DNA from: an uncultured Eubacteriales bacterium
GTDB taxonomy: Bacteria; Bacillota; Clostridia; Oscillospirales; CAG-272
Direction of reading: 5' to 3'
Assembly (NCBI GenBank): GCA_934467415.1
Contig: CAKSLQ010000007.1
Coordinates: 1 to 64,000, forward strand
DNA length: 64,000 bases
Below the pieces are notes generated by a model, which saw only the letters and a program-made list of their open reading frames with translations, searched no databases and was not told the origin of the DNA. How positions within the stretch are numbered: position 1 is the first letter of the stretch; each line of letters begins with the position of its first letter. This document shows positions 33,064 through 41,459 of the stretch, piece by piece. Made by a program: the position numbers and the translations under genes.

Positions 33064-33119
33064 CGCCGTGCCGACCGGACTTTCCTTGCACAAGGTTTCC
33101 AACCGGCACGGCGCTTTTT
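33064..33119 (+). terminator. Terminator of the gyrB-like gene
   Basis: CGCCGTGCCG and CGGCACGGCG pair across a 30-base loop and are followed by CTTTTT. Confidence 0.7.
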
Positions 33120-33155
33120 GCTGTAATTTTTGTCGGATTTTTTGCAGATTAAGCC

Positions 33156-33184
33156 TTGACAAACCGTCTTGACGGTGCTATAAT
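33156..33184 (+). promoter_or_regulatory. Consensus promoter of the T-box transporter operon
   Basis: Exact TTGACA and TATAAT with a 17-base spacer. Transcription should begin near 33191. Confidence 0.9.
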
Positions 33185-33204
33185 CCCTAACATAAACCGA
33201 ATAC

Positions 33205-33470
33205 ACAAAAAGCGATGATCGAAAAGAAGTACCTGTCATAGCGGACTTGCAGAGAGCTGTCGGGCGGTGTGAGGCAGCAGGCGCGGGCATGGGAAATACA
33301 TTTCGGGAGCTGCACACCGAACGCATGCGCAAGTAGGCTGTGCCGGATGCCGCCCGTCATAGCGGAGGACGCTTTCACGAGCGCCCGCTGAGGTTTCTGC
33401 CGCAAGACAGGGACGAAGCAGAGTGGTACACGACAAGGTCGTCTCTGTATCTTAGGATACAGAGCTTTTT
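33205..33470 (+). promoter_or_regulatory. T-box riboswitch leader
   Basis: Hallmarks run in order: an AAGAAGTA motif (the specifier-loop E motif), the AGAGAG (GA) motif near 33250, the GGGCGGTGTGAG distal loop, GAGCTGCACACCGAAC on the 3' side of stem I, AAGTAGGC and CCCGTCAT of stem II, and a GCGG...CCGC stem III. The T-box AGAGTGGTACACG follows at 33420-33432, and the terminator CTCTGTATC/GATACAGAG plus T5 at 33443-33470. The bulge reads TGGT (33424-33427), so the cognate tRNA should end ACCA, discriminator A. The specifier lies in the bases after CCGAAC; GCA (Ala) or ATG (Met) fit discriminator A, whereas CAT (His, normally C73) does not. Which one is used is unresolved. Confidence 0.9.
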
Positions 33471-33537
33471 GTTTTTTATCGTATTTTTCCGGCGGCGCCG
33501 GTAAAAATAATCAAATTCACGGAAAGAGGAAAAAATC

Positions 33538-34503
33538 ATGAAAAAGAGAATCATCTGCCTTGCGCTTGCGGCACTGATGGTGCTGTCTGCGTTCACCCTT
33601 GCCGGCTGCGGCGAGAAGAAGGCAAAGGACAAGTATGTCGTCGGTATCTGCCAGCTCGTGCAGCATACTGCGCTCGATGCGGCAACCCAGGGCTTCATGG
33701 ACGCACTGAATGAAGCGCTGCCCGGCAAGGTCGAGTTCCGGAATAAGAACGCCTCCGGCGAAGCCAACAACTGCGCCACCATCGTCAACGGCTTTGTCTC
33801 CGACAAGGTTGACCTCATCATGGCCAATGCGACCCCCGCGCTGACCGCGGCCGTCTCCGCAACGAAGGACATCCCGATCCTCGGCACGTCCATCACGGCA
33901 TACGGCGTTGCGCTTGACATCACCGACTTCAGCGGCACGGTGGGCGGCAACGTCTCCGGCACGTCCGACCTTGCGGACCTTTCCGCACAGGCTGCCATGA
34001 TCACCGAGTGGTTCCCGGAGACCAAGACGGTCGGCCTGCTGTTCTGCTCGGCCGAGCCGAACTCCCGCTACCAGATCGAGGAGGTCGCCAAGTACCTCGC
34101 CGACAAGGGCATTGAGTCGAAGGAATTTGCCTTCACCGACACCAACGATGTCACCGCGGTGACGCAGGCCGCCGCCGACTATGCGGACGTCATCTACATC
34201 CCCACGGATAACACCGCGGCCGCCAACACCGAGGCGATCGCCAACGTGCTCGCCCCCGCCAAGGTTCCCGCCATCTGCGGCGAAGAGGGTATCTGCTCCG
34301 GCTGCGGCGTGGCCACCCTGTCCATCAGCTACTACGACCTCGGCGTGACCACCGGCAAGATGGCCGCCAAGATTCTCACGGGCGAGGCCGACATCTCCAA
34401 GATGCCGATCGAGTACACAGGCGCAACCAAGAAGTACAATGCGTCCATGTGCGATGCCCTCGGCATCAAGCCGCTGGATGGCTACACCGCCATCGGCGAG
34501 TAA
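33538..34503 (+). CDS. ABC transporter substrate-binding lipoprotein (TrpX-like family)
   Basis: This 321-residue lipoprotein has a signal MKKRIICLALAALMVLSAFT ending in the lipobox LAGC (Cys at residue 24). It belongs to the COG2984-type periplasmic-binding family (VGICQLVQHTALDAATQGFMDAL; ANATPALTAAVSATKDIPIL). Members form three-gene importers, often under T-boxes and predicted for aromatic or other amino acids. Here a T-box leader and consensus promoter precede it, and permease and ATPase genes follow. The substrate should match the T-box tRNA. An intra-operon hairpin (34517-34552) lies before the permease gene and may reduce downstream expression. Confidence 0.9.
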   Translation: MKKRIICLALAALMVLSAFTLAGCGEKKAKDKYVVGICQLVQHTALDAATQGFMDALNEALPGKVEFRNKNASGEANNCATIVNGFVSDKVDLIMANATPALTAAVSATKDIPILGTSITAYGVALDITDFSGTVGGNVSGTSDLADLSAQAAMITEWFPETKTVGLLFCSAEPNSRYQIEEVAKYLADKGIESKEFAFTDTNDVTAVTQAAADYADVIYIPTDNTAAANTEAIANVLAPAKVPAICGEEGICSGCGVATLSISYYDLGVTTGKMAAKILTGEADISKMPIEYTGATKKYNASMCDALGIKPLDGYTAIGE

Positions 34504-34578
34504 TGCGTAAAAATCTGTCCTGCGGAAAAAGACGGCGTATGCCGCCTTTTTCCGGGTAAGGGCGGTCAGGAGAGAACA

Positions 34579-35523
34579 ATGGATTTCTTTGCATCACTAC
34601 TCAATGCGATGCCGGGTGCGATCGCGCAGGGTCTCGTCTGGGGCATTATGGCGATCGGCGTTTACATCACCTTCCGCATTCTGGACGTCGCGGATCTGAC
34701 GGTGGACGGCTCGCTGGCAACCGGCGGCGCGGTCTGCGTCATGCTGATCCGCGCGGGGATGAATCCGTGGCTGGCGCTCGTCTGCGCCACGCTCGCGGGC
34801 ATGCTCGCCGGGCTGGTCACGGGACTGTTCCACACGCGCTGCGGCATTCCGGCGATCCTTGCCGGTATTCTGACGCAGCTTGCCCTCTATTCGGTCAATC
34901 TGCGCATCATGGGCGGAAAGGCAAACCAGGCGGTCAGCGTGGACAAGTATGACCTGCTGCTGTCGCAGCGCTATGTGCGCGAGCTGACGCCGGACAATCC
35001 GCTGCCGCTGCTGATCGTCTTCACGGCCGCGGTCATCGCCGTGCTGTACTGGTTCTTCGGTACGGAAAAGGGCTGCTCGCTCCGCGCCACCGGCAACAAT
35101 CCGCATATGGCGCGCGCGCAGGGCATCAACACGAACAGCAACATCGTCCTCGGGCTGATGCTGTCGAACGGCCTCGTCGCGCTCTCGGGCGCGCTGCTCT
35201 CGCAGTATCAGGGCTCGAGCGACGTCAACATGGGGCGCGGCGCGATCGTCATCGGCCTTGCCGCCGTCATCATCGGCGAAGTCGTCTTCGGCAAGCTGTT
35301 TGTCAACTTCGGTCTCAAGCTGCTCGCAGTTTCGATCGGCGCGGTCATCTACTATATCGTGCTGCAGATCGTGCTTCAGCTCGGCCTCAACACCAACGAC
35401 CTCAAGCTCATCACGGCTCTGATCGTCGCGCTGTTCCTCTCCGTTCCGTACTGGAAGGGCAAGATGTTCCGCGCGCCGAAGGTCGGCAAAGCCGCTGCAA
35501 AGGGGGATCGGGACAATGCTTAA
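34579..35523 (+). CDS. ABC transporter permease (TrpY-like family)
   Basis: This 314-residue permease is of the COG4120/branched-chain-type family, with about eight to nine hydrophobic helices. Recognisable stretches include GVYITFRILDVADLTVDGSL, GLFHTRCGIPAILAGILT, LRATGNNPHMARAQGI and LSQYQGSSDVNMGRGAIVIGLAAVIIGE. The ribosome site AGGAG lies 6 bases before ATG. Its end overlaps the ATPase gene by 8 bases. It moves the amino acid captured by the upstream lipoprotein. Confidence 0.92.
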   Translation: MDFFASLLNAMPGAIAQGLVWGIMAIGVYITFRILDVADLTVDGSLATGGAVCVMLIRAGMNPWLALVCATLAGMLAGLVTGLFHTRCGIPAILAGILTQLALYSVNLRIMGGKANQAVSVDKYDLLLSQRYVRELTPDNPLPLLIVFTAAVIAVLYWFFGTEKGCSLRATGNNPHMARAQGINTNSNIVLGLMLSNGLVALSGALLSQYQGSSDVNMGRGAIVIGLAAVIIGEVVFGKLFVNFGLKLLAVSIGAVIYYIVLQIVLQLGLNTNDLKLITALIVALFLSVPYWKGKMFRAPKVGKAAAKGDRDNA

Positions 35524-36310
35524 ACTGACGGATGTCTACAAGACCTTCAATCCCGGCACGGTCAATGAGAAAAAGGCGCTCTGCGGCGTCAACCTCACGC
35601 TGAACGACGGCGATTTCGTCACCGTCATCGGCGGCAACGGCGCGGGCAAGTCCACCGTGCTCAATGCCATCGCGGGCGTCTGGGGGATCGACGCGGGCAG
35701 CATCGTGATCGACGATGCCGACATCACGCGTCTCAGTGAACACCAGCGCGCCAAGTATATCGGGCGCGTCTTCCAGGACCCCATGACCGGCACGGCCGCC
35801 AGCATGGAGATCCAGGAGAACCTCGCCATCGCGGCGCGCCGCGGCAAGCCGCGCACGCTGAAATGGGGCATCACCAAGGCGGAGCGCGCGGAATACCGCG
35901 AGATGCTCGCGGGGCTCGGCCTCGGCCTTGAGGATCGCATGACCGCCAAGGTCGGCCTGCTCTCCGGCGGCCAGCGGCAGGCGCTCACCCTGCTGATGGC
36001 GACGATCCGGAAGCCGAAGCTGCTCCTGCTCGATGAGCATACCGCCGCGCTCGATCCGAAGACCGCCGCCAAGGTGCTGGAGCTTTCGGACATGCTCGTC
36101 CGCGAGAACCGCCTCACCGCGATGATGGTCACGCACAACATGCGCGACGCCATCTATTACGGCAACCGCCTCATCATGATGAACAACGGTCGCGTCATTT
36201 TCGACGTTGCGGGCGAGGAAAAGAAGAACCTCACGGTCGAGGCGCTCATCGCCAAGTTCTCCGAGAACAGCGGCGAGGAGTTTTCCAACGACCGCGCACT
36301 GCTCAGCTAA
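35516..36310 (+). CDS. ABC transporter ATP-binding protein (TrpZ-like family)
   Basis: This 264-residue ATPase powers the T-box-controlled importer. Motifs are Walker A GGNGAGKST, Q-loop RVFQDPMTG, signature LLSGGQRQALTLLM, Walker B LLLLDEHTAALD and the switch histidine in MMVTHNMRDAI. The ALDPKTA D-loop and long Q-to-signature insertion (KWGITKAERAEYREML) are typical of the COG1101 family. A clear terminator follows, ending the three-gene operon. Confidence 0.94.
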   Translation: MLKLTDVYKTFNPGTVNEKKALCGVNLTLNDGDFVTVIGGNGAGKSTVLNAIAGVWGIDAGSIVIDDADITRLSEHQRAKYIGRVFQDPMTGTAASMEIQENLAIAARRGKPRTLKWGITKAERAEYREMLAGLGLGLEDRMTAKVGLLSGGQRQALTLLMATIRKPKLLLLDEHTAALDPKTAAKVLELSDMLVRENRLTAMMVTHNMRDAIYYGNRLIMMNNGRVIFDVAGEEKKNLTVEALIAKFSENSGEEFSNDRALLS

Positions 36311-36318
36311 AGTTATAA

Positions 36319-36349
36319 GAAAAGAAGCACCCGCACGGGTGCTTCTTTT
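36319..36349 (+). terminator. Terminator of the T-box transporter operon
   Basis: The stem AAAGAAGCACCCG/CGGGTGCTTCTTT with flanking A and T runs can also serve the convergent YbaK gene. Confidence 0.87.
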
Positions 36350-36352
36350 GCG

Positions 36353-36826
36353 TTATTCCGGGATTTTGCAGACGTCCACCCATGTGACGGGCTGCGCCGC
36401 GTATTTCTCCAGCTCGGGAATGGTCAGCCCGATAGCGCTGGACGGCGAGCCGCAGGCGGGGTAGACGGTGTCGAAGCGGCGGAGCGATGCGTCGAGACAA
36501 ACATGTACGCCGTCGTTCGGCACAAAGGGGCAGACGCCGCCGACCGGGTGACCGACGAGCAGCTCGACCTCGTCGGCCGAAAGCATCTTTGCCTTTGTAT
36601 GAAAGGTTTCCTTATACTTGTGGTTGTCGATGCGCGCGTCGCCCGCCGCCACGACGAGAATAACGCCCGCCGGGGTCATAAACGACATGGTCTTGGCGAT
36701 GTGCGCGCCGTCACAGCCGAGCGCCGCCGCGGCAAGCTCGACCGTCGCGCTTGAAACCGTAAATTCGCGAAGACGGTCGGCAATGCCGAGCGTCCCGAAG
36801 TAAGCTCTGACTTTTTTGATGGACAT
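36353..36826 (-). CDS. YbaK/EbsC-family aminoacyl-tRNA deacylase
   Basis: This 157-residue protein is of the YbaK/ProX family, trans-editing enzymes that clear mischarged tRNA (Cys-tRNA-Pro for YbaK, Ala-tRNA-Pro for ProX). The conserved lysine lies in HIAKTMSFMT. The glycine-rich GHPVGGVCPF and the C-terminal ACGSPSSAIGLT strands, which shape the pocket, are present. Context adds nothing on specificity. The start has GAGGAG a few bases upstream. Confidence 0.9.
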   Translation of the reverse strand: MSIKKVRAYFGTLGIADRLREFTVSSATVELAAAALGCDGAHIAKTMSFMTPAGVILVVAAGDARIDNHKYKETFHTKAKMLSADEVELLVGHPVGGVCPFVPNDGVHVCLDASLRRFDTVYPACGSPSSAIGLTIPELEKYAAQPVTWVDVCKIPE

Positions 36827-36900
36827 GGGGGCTCCTCATTTCGTTTTTATCCAGTCTACCACGCGCGGGGGCGCTTGTAAAGCAAAAACGCAAAATTCGA

Positions 36901-36929
36901 TTGCCACGGCGCGCAAAAAATGCTATAAT
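36901..36929 (+). promoter_or_regulatory. Promoter of the queH operon
   Basis: TTGCCA and TATAAT are separated by 17 bases, 26 bases before the queH start. Confidence 0.75.
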
Positions 36930-36954
36930 ACCGATAAAGAAAAGAGGGATGCGT

Positions 36955-37605
36955 ATGACGAACTATCAGCGCGTGCTGGACGCAGAGCTTGCAAAGCTCG
37001 CGGCGGCGGGGACGCGCCCGCGGCTGCTGCTGCACGCCTGCTGCGCGCCCTGTTCGAGCTATACGCTCGAATATCTCGCCGCGCATTTCGACATCACGGT
37101 GCTGTTCTACAACCCCAACATCGCACCCGCCGCGGAATACGATTTCCGCGCGGCGGAGCTTGCGCGCTACATCGCCGAGGCGCCCTGCGGCACGGGCGTG
37201 AAACTGCGCGTCGAGCCCTACGATCCCGCGCCGTTTTTCGAGATGGCAAAGGGCCTTGAGGAACTGCCCGAGGGCGGGGAACGCTGCAAAAAATGTTACC
37301 GTCTGCGCCTTCGCGAGACGGCGCGTATCGCCGCTGCCGAGGGGTTTGACTATTTCTGCACCACGCTCTCCATCAGCCCGCACAAGGACGCCGGGGCGCT
37401 GAACGCGATCGGCGGCGAGCTGGCGGCGGCCTGCGGCGTGCCGTACCTCTTTTCCGATTTCAAGAAGAAGGGCGGCTATGCGCGCTCCATCGTGCTTTCG
37501 CACGAATACGGACTGTACAGACAGAATTACTGCGGCTGCGTCTATTCCAAGCGCGCCGCGGAAAAACGGGAGGCCGAACATGAGCAACATTCTGGATTAT
37601 CTTGA
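36955..37605 (+). CDS. queH: Epoxyqueuosine reductase QueH
   Basis: QueH carries out the last step of queuosine synthesis, reducing epoxyqueuosine in tRNA. It replaces the B12-dependent QueG in many anaerobes. The 216 residues have the signature HACCAPCSSY near residue 24, ERCKKCYRLRL, the FCTTLSISPHKD loop and QNYCGC near the end. These cysteines supply an iron-sulfur cluster and an adjacent metal site. The ATG at 36955 is favoured, with GAGGG 6 bases upstream. The following hydrolase gene starts 26 bases before its end. The other queuosine genes are not in the window. Confidence 0.94.
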   Translation: MTNYQRVLDAELAKLAAAGTRPRLLLHACCAPCSSYTLEYLAAHFDITVLFYNPNIAPAAEYDFRAAELARYIAEAPCGTGVKLRVEPYDPAPFFEMAKGLEELPEGGERCKKCYRLRLRETARIAAAEGFDYFCTTLSISPHKDAGALNAIGGELAAACGVPYLFSDFKKKGGYARSIVLSHEYGLYRQNYCGCVYSKRAAEKREAEHEQHSGLS

Positions 37606-38770
37606 CTGGCGCGGCGACCTTGCGATCGACCGGCGCGCGCCGTTCTGCGAGGTGGACAACCTGATCCTCACGCAGCTTTCGTTTATCGACCTTGCCGGCA
37701 TCGCCGACGGCGACCGCCTGCGCCGAAGCGTCACGCTCCGCGAGGCGGCGGCACGGTATCTTGCAAATCCGAAGGCACATGCCGGCCGTCTCGGCGTGCT
37801 GATTCCCAATGAGGTGGCCGGGCTGCTCGAAAAGGCGGCGGCCAGCCGCCGCTTCGGCGATATGCGGCTGTTGCGCTTTGAAAACACGATCGACGAGACC
37901 CTGCAGACGCAGTTTGCCGCGCTTTGCATCGTCGTGGGGGACGGCAGCTTCTACATTTCGTTCCGCGGCACGGACGATACCCTCGTCGGCTGGAAGGAAA
38001 ACTTCAACATGGGCTTTATGGACAGCGTACCCGCACAGCTGCTGGCCGCGCGCTATACCGAGGCGGCGGCGCGCGCCATCCGCGGCAAGATCCGTATCGG
38101 CGGGCATTCCAAGGGCGGCAACCTGTCGCTCTATGCCGCGTCGCACCTGCCGCGCCGCCTGCAAAAGCGCGTCATCGCCGTCTACAACAACGACGGTCCC
38201 GGCTTTGGCAAGAGCATCACGGAGACCGAGGGCTTTGCCGCCATCGCGCCGCGCGTGCTGACTGTTGTGCCGCAGTCCTCGGTCGTCGGTCTGCTGCTGG
38301 AGCACGGCAAGGTGGACAAGATCGTGAAGAGCACGGGCGACGGCGTGTGGCAGCACGACCCCTATACCTGGGAGGTGCTCGGCGATCACTTTGTCCTCGC
38401 CGACGCGCTCACGCCCGAGAGCCTTCGTCTCGAAAAAACGCTCAAGGCATGGGTCGCGGACATGACGGTGGAGCAGCGTCGCGACATGGTGGAGGCCGTC
38501 TACAAGGTGTTCACGGCGAACAACGCCAAGACCCTCACTGACATCGCGTCGGATAAGCTCGACTTCATCCTGTCGCTCGGCAAGATGGATGCGAAGACGC
38601 GGGACATCATCTTCTCCACGGGCAAGCTGCTCCTCAAAGAGAGCCTGCGCGTGTCGCAGGCGGAGAAGGCGCGCGCCAAGGAGGAAAAGGCGAAGAAAGA
38701 GGCAGAGCGGCATGAGAAGGCCGCGGCTGCGAAAGCAGCCGCCGGAAAGGCGGCGGAGGACGCGCAATGA
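37580..38770 (+). CDS. DUF2974 (Mbeg1-like) alpha/beta-hydrolase
   Basis: This 396-residue protein matches the DUF2974 family of putative lipases or esterases. The nucleophile elbow is GGHSKGGNLSLYAAS (Ser near residue 176), preceded by FRGTDDTLVGWKENFNMGF. A later TVVPQSSVVGLLLEH and VWQHDPYTWEV supply candidate acid and His positions. No signal peptide is seen. The last 45 residues are an Ala/Lys/Glu-rich helix, probably coiled coil. GGGAGG lies 6 bases before the ATG. It overlaps queH by 26 bases and the DUF523 gene by 4, so the three are coupled. The physiological substrate is unknown. Confidence 0.85.
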   Translation: MSNILDYLDWRGDLAIDRRAPFCEVDNLILTQLSFIDLAGIADGDRLRRSVTLREAAARYLANPKAHAGRLGVLIPNEVAGLLEKAAASRRFGDMRLLRFENTIDETLQTQFAALCIVVGDGSFYISFRGTDDTLVGWKENFNMGFMDSVPAQLLAARYTEAAARAIRGKIRIGGHSKGGNLSLYAASHLPRRLQKRVIAVYNNDGPGFGKSITETEGFAAIAPRVLTVVPQSSVVGLLLEHGKVDKIVKSTGDGVWQHDPYTWEVLGDHFVLADALTPESLRLEKTLKAWVADMTVEQRRDMVEAVYKVFTANNAKTLTDIASDKLDFILSLGKMDAKTRDIIFSTGKLLLKESLRVSQAEKARAKEEKAKKEAERHEKAAAAKAAAGKAAEDAQ

Positions 38771-39219
38771 ACATTCTCGTCAGCGCCTGCCTGCTCGGCT
38801 GCGCCTGCCGCTATGACGGCGGGTCAAAGCCCTGCGCCGCCGTGCGCGCACTCGCCGCACGGCACACCCTGATCCCGGTCTGCCCCGAGATCTACGGCGG
38901 CTTGCCCACGCCGCGCACCCCCTGCGAAATCGTCGGCGACCGCGTGCTTTCAAAAGACGGCGCGGATCGCACCGATGCCTATCGGCGCGGCGCTTCGGAG
39001 GCGCTGCGCCTCGCCGGGGCGCTCGGCTGCCGTGCCGCGCTGCTCAAGACGCGCAGCCCCGCCTGCGGCAGCGGCGAGGTCTATGACGGCAGCTTCTCGG
39101 GGACGCTGACGGCGGGGGACGGCGTGGCCGCCGCCGCGCTCAGGGCGGCCGGGATTGCCGTTTTCGGCGAAGACAGGCTCCCCGACCTCGAAAACTGGTT
39201 GAAGACGGTCGAAAAGTAG
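38767..39219 (+). CDS. DUF523 domain-containing protein
   Basis: This 150-residue protein starts with the family hallmark VSACLLGCACRYDGG and continues with VCPEIYGGLPTPRTPCEI and LLKTRSPACGSGEVYDG. DUF523 proteins contain conserved cysteines and have no firmly assigned function. The ATG overlaps the hydrolase stop (ATGA), indicating translational coupling as the last gene of the queH operon. Confidence 0.92.
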   Translation: MNILVSACLLGCACRYDGGSKPCAAVRALAARHTLIPVCPEIYGGLPTPRTPCEIVGDRVLSKDGADRTDAYRRGASEALRLAGALGCRAALLKTRSPACGSGEVYDGSFSGTLTAGDGVAAAALRAAGIAVFGEDRLPDLENWLKTVEK

Positions 39220-39264
39220 GCTTTATGCCCAAAATGCGCAGAAAAAATTTGTGGGATTTCGCCA

Positions 39265-39293
39265 TGCCAATCCGCGCGGATTTATGGTATAAT
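39265..39293 (+). promoter_or_regulatory. Promoter of the carD-like gene
   Basis: TGCCAA and TATAAT are spaced 17 bases apart. A second TATAAT overlaps downstream (39294-39299). Confidence 0.55.
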
Positions 39294-39367
39294 TATAATA
39301 TGAAGTGAATGAACAGCCGCGGCTTTCGGCGCGCGGCGGCGCTTCGCGGGGGAAAGCAAGGTAGAAT

Positions 39368-39886
39368 ATGAACGGAAAATTCGAACTGAACGATGCGGTG
39401 ATCTACGGCAGCCATGGGCTGTGTACGCTCTGCGAGATCGCAGAGAAGGATTTCGGCGGGGATACACGGGAGTACTATGTGCTGCGCCCCGCGTATTCGG
39501 GCAGTTCCGTTTTCTATGTTCCGATCGACAGCGAGACGCTGACCGCCAAGATGCGGCGCGTCAAGCCGGCTGCCGAGCTGCGCGAACTGCTCGGTGCGGT
39601 GGATGAGGAGGACGTGTGGATCGAGGATGACCGCGCACGGCAGAATCATTTGCGGCAGGTGCTGGAAGGCGGCGACACCGAGGCGCTTTTAGCCACGCTG
39701 CGTTCGCTTTATCGCCGCCGCGCCTCGCTCGTCGGCGCCGGCAGAAAGCTGCGCGCCGCGGACGACCGGCTGCTCCGCGACATCGAGAAGCTGCTGCTCG
39801 ACGAGCTCTCGCTCTCCTTTGTGCTGGAGCGCGAGGATCTGTTCCCGCTGCTTTCCGGGAAAGCCGAGCTCTGCGAGAGAGCATAA
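39368..39886 (+). CDS. CarD/CdnL-family RNA polymerase-binding regulator
   Basis: The 172 residues begin with a CarD/TRCF Tudor-like RNA polymerase interaction domain (LNDAVIYGSHGLCTLCEIAEKD, YYVLRPAYSGSSVFYVPID; about 1-62). A helical C-terminal DNA-binding domain follows. CarD proteins bind the polymerase beta subunit and stabilise open promoter complexes, often at rRNA genes. Clostridial versions are common. AAGG lies 6 bases before the ATG. It stands alone, with its own promoter and a terminator downstream. Confidence 0.92.
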   Translation: MNGKFELNDAVIYGSHGLCTLCEIAEKDFGGDTREYYVLRPAYSGSSVFYVPIDSETLTAKMRRVKPAAELRELLGAVDEEDVWIEDDRARQNHLRQVLEGGDTEALLATLRSLYRRRASLVGAGRKLRAADDRLLRDIEKLLLDELSLSFVLEREDLFPLLSGKAELCERA

Positions 39887-39900
39887 ATACATGCAGAAAA

Positions 39901-39930
39901 GTCCCCCCGCTTTCCGGGGGGATATTTGTT
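39901..39930 (+). terminator. Terminator of the carD-like gene
   Basis: TCCCCCCG/CGGGGGGA hairpin with a loose T-rich tail, 15 bases after the stop codon. Confidence 0.7.
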
Positions 39931-39946
39931 GAATCAAGAGGAAACT

Positions 39947-41119
39947 ATGTATCAGGTCTATCTCAAACGCAATGAGGACAAACGCATCCGCGCGGGGCAC
40001 GCCTGGGTGTATGCCAACGAGGTCGCCCGCATCGAGGGCAAGGGGAAGAACGGCGAGCTTGCCGCGGTCTGTGATTTTGACGGGCATTTTCTCGGCAAGG
40101 GGTATATCAATCACCTGTCCAGGATTCTGGTGCGCGTGATGATCCGCGACGCGGATACCGCCGCCGACAAGGCGTTCTTCAAGGCGCGCATCAAGGCGGC
40201 AAACGATTACCGCCTGCGCCTCGGGTACACCGATTGCTACCGCATGGTGTTCGGCGAGGCGGACGGGCTGCCCGCGCTGATCGTGGACAAGTATCACGAC
40301 CTGCTTTCGGTGCAGATCCTGTCGCTCGGCATGGAGCAGAACAAGGCGCTCATCGTCGAGGCGCTGTGCGAGCTGTTCGCGCCGCGCGGCATCTATGAGC
40401 GCAGCGACGTCGCCGTGCGCGAAAAAGAGGGACTGCCGCTGCGCAAGGGAGTGCTTTACGGCGATTTTGATCCGACGGTGATCGTCGAGGAAAACGGGCT
40501 GAAAATGATCGTTGACCTCGAGGGCGGGCAGAAGACCGGCTATTTCCTCGATCAGAAGGAGAACCGCTTTGCCCTCCGCCGCTACGCGAAGGACGCGCGC
40601 GTGCTCGACTGCTTCTGCAACGTCGGCGGCTTTGCGCTGAACGCCGCCGCAGGCGGTGCGCGCGAGGTCGTCGCGCTCGACATCTCCGAAAAGGCGCTGG
40701 CCGATGTGCGCGCCAACGCCGAGCTGAACGGGCTTTCCGACAAAATCACGACCGAATGCGGCGACGTGTTCGAGGTGCTCCGCCGCTATCGCGCCGCGGG
40801 GCGACGGTTTGACGTGGTGGTGCTGGATCCGCCCGCATTCACCAAATCGGCGGCGGATGTCAAGGCGGCGTATCGCGGCTACAAGGACATCAATATCCTC
40901 GGGATGAAGCTGGTCGAGCGCGGCGGCTTCCTCGTCACGGCGTCCTGCTCGCATTACATGACCGCGCCGCTGTTTGAGAAGATGCTCCGCGAGGCGGCCT
41001 ACGAGAGCGGCCGCACGGTCCGCTTGGTCGAGGTCAAGACGCAGGCACCCGACCATCCCGCCCTCCTCGCCGCCGAGGAAACGACCTATCTCAAGTTCTA
41101 TGTCCTGCATGTGGAATGA
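39947..41119 (+). CDS. RlmI-like class I rRNA methyltransferase with PUA domain
   Basis: This 390-residue SAM methyltransferase is of the RlmI/RlmK family, which forms m5C in 23S rRNA. An N-terminal PUA domain (LKRNEDKRIRAGHAWVYANEV, about 1-75) precedes the methyltransferase fold. The fold has GYFLDQKENR, VLDCFCNVGGFALNAAAGGA (motif I), VALDISEKAL and VVLDPPAFTKS (motif IV). VTASCSHYM supplies the catalytic cysteine near the end. The ATG at 39947 follows AGAGGA. It has a strong terminator. The exact target base in this organism is inferred. Confidence 0.92.
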   Translation: MYQVYLKRNEDKRIRAGHAWVYANEVARIEGKGKNGELAAVCDFDGHFLGKGYINHLSRILVRVMIRDADTAADKAFFKARIKAANDYRLRLGYTDCYRMVFGEADGLPALIVDKYHDLLSVQILSLGMEQNKALIVEALCELFAPRGIYERSDVAVREKEGLPLRKGVLYGDFDPTVIVEENGLKMIVDLEGGQKTGYFLDQKENRFALRRYAKDARVLDCFCNVGGFALNAAAGGAREVVALDISEKALADVRANAELNGLSDKITTECGDVFEVLRRYRAAGRRFDVVVLDPPAFTKSAADVKAAYRGYKDINILGMKLVERGGFLVTASCSHYMTAPLFEKMLREAAYESGRTVRLVEVKTQAPDHPALLAAEETTYLKFYVLHVE

Positions 41120-41148
41120 AAAAAGCACCCGCGAGGGTGCTTTTTTTG
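41119..41148 (+). terminator. Terminator of the rlmI-like gene
   Basis: Stem AAAGCACCC/GGGTGCTTT followed by a run of seven T residues at the stop codon. Confidence 0.87.
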
Positions 41149-41149
41149 T

Positions 41150-41459
41150 TGGGGACATGCGGTAAGCGTAAACTTATAGCAAAACCGTGCGACTGCCGAA
41201 TCGCCCGCGCGCCCAAAGCACCGGGTCGTCGTGGGCGCCGACCCCTACCGGTTTGTAAAGAATTTTTGCCGCACGATATAGCCTTCCCTTTTGGGGAAGG
41301 TGGCACGCGAAGCGTGACGGATGAGGGCTTGCAGGCAGCCGGCACAGCATGATGCGATGTTTGACTTTGCGTTATCTCTCCCTCAGTCGCCGTTCGGCGA
41401 CAGCTCCCCCGTCAGGTGGAGCCATGGTAACAACTGTAAAGCGCCGTCCGCATCCCTTA
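41150..41459. repeat. Dispersed hairpin repeat element, no gene
   Basis: 41281-41423 is a unit with hairpins CCTTCCCttttGGGGAAGG, CACGCgaaGCGTG and GTCGCCgttcGGCGAC and the end AGCTCCCCCGTCAGGTGGAG. Its first 100 bases match the inverse of 17255-17350 closely. 41222-41250 (GGGTCGTCG, GACCCCTACCG) resembles parts of 429-545. No coding signal was seen. Confidence 0.75.
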
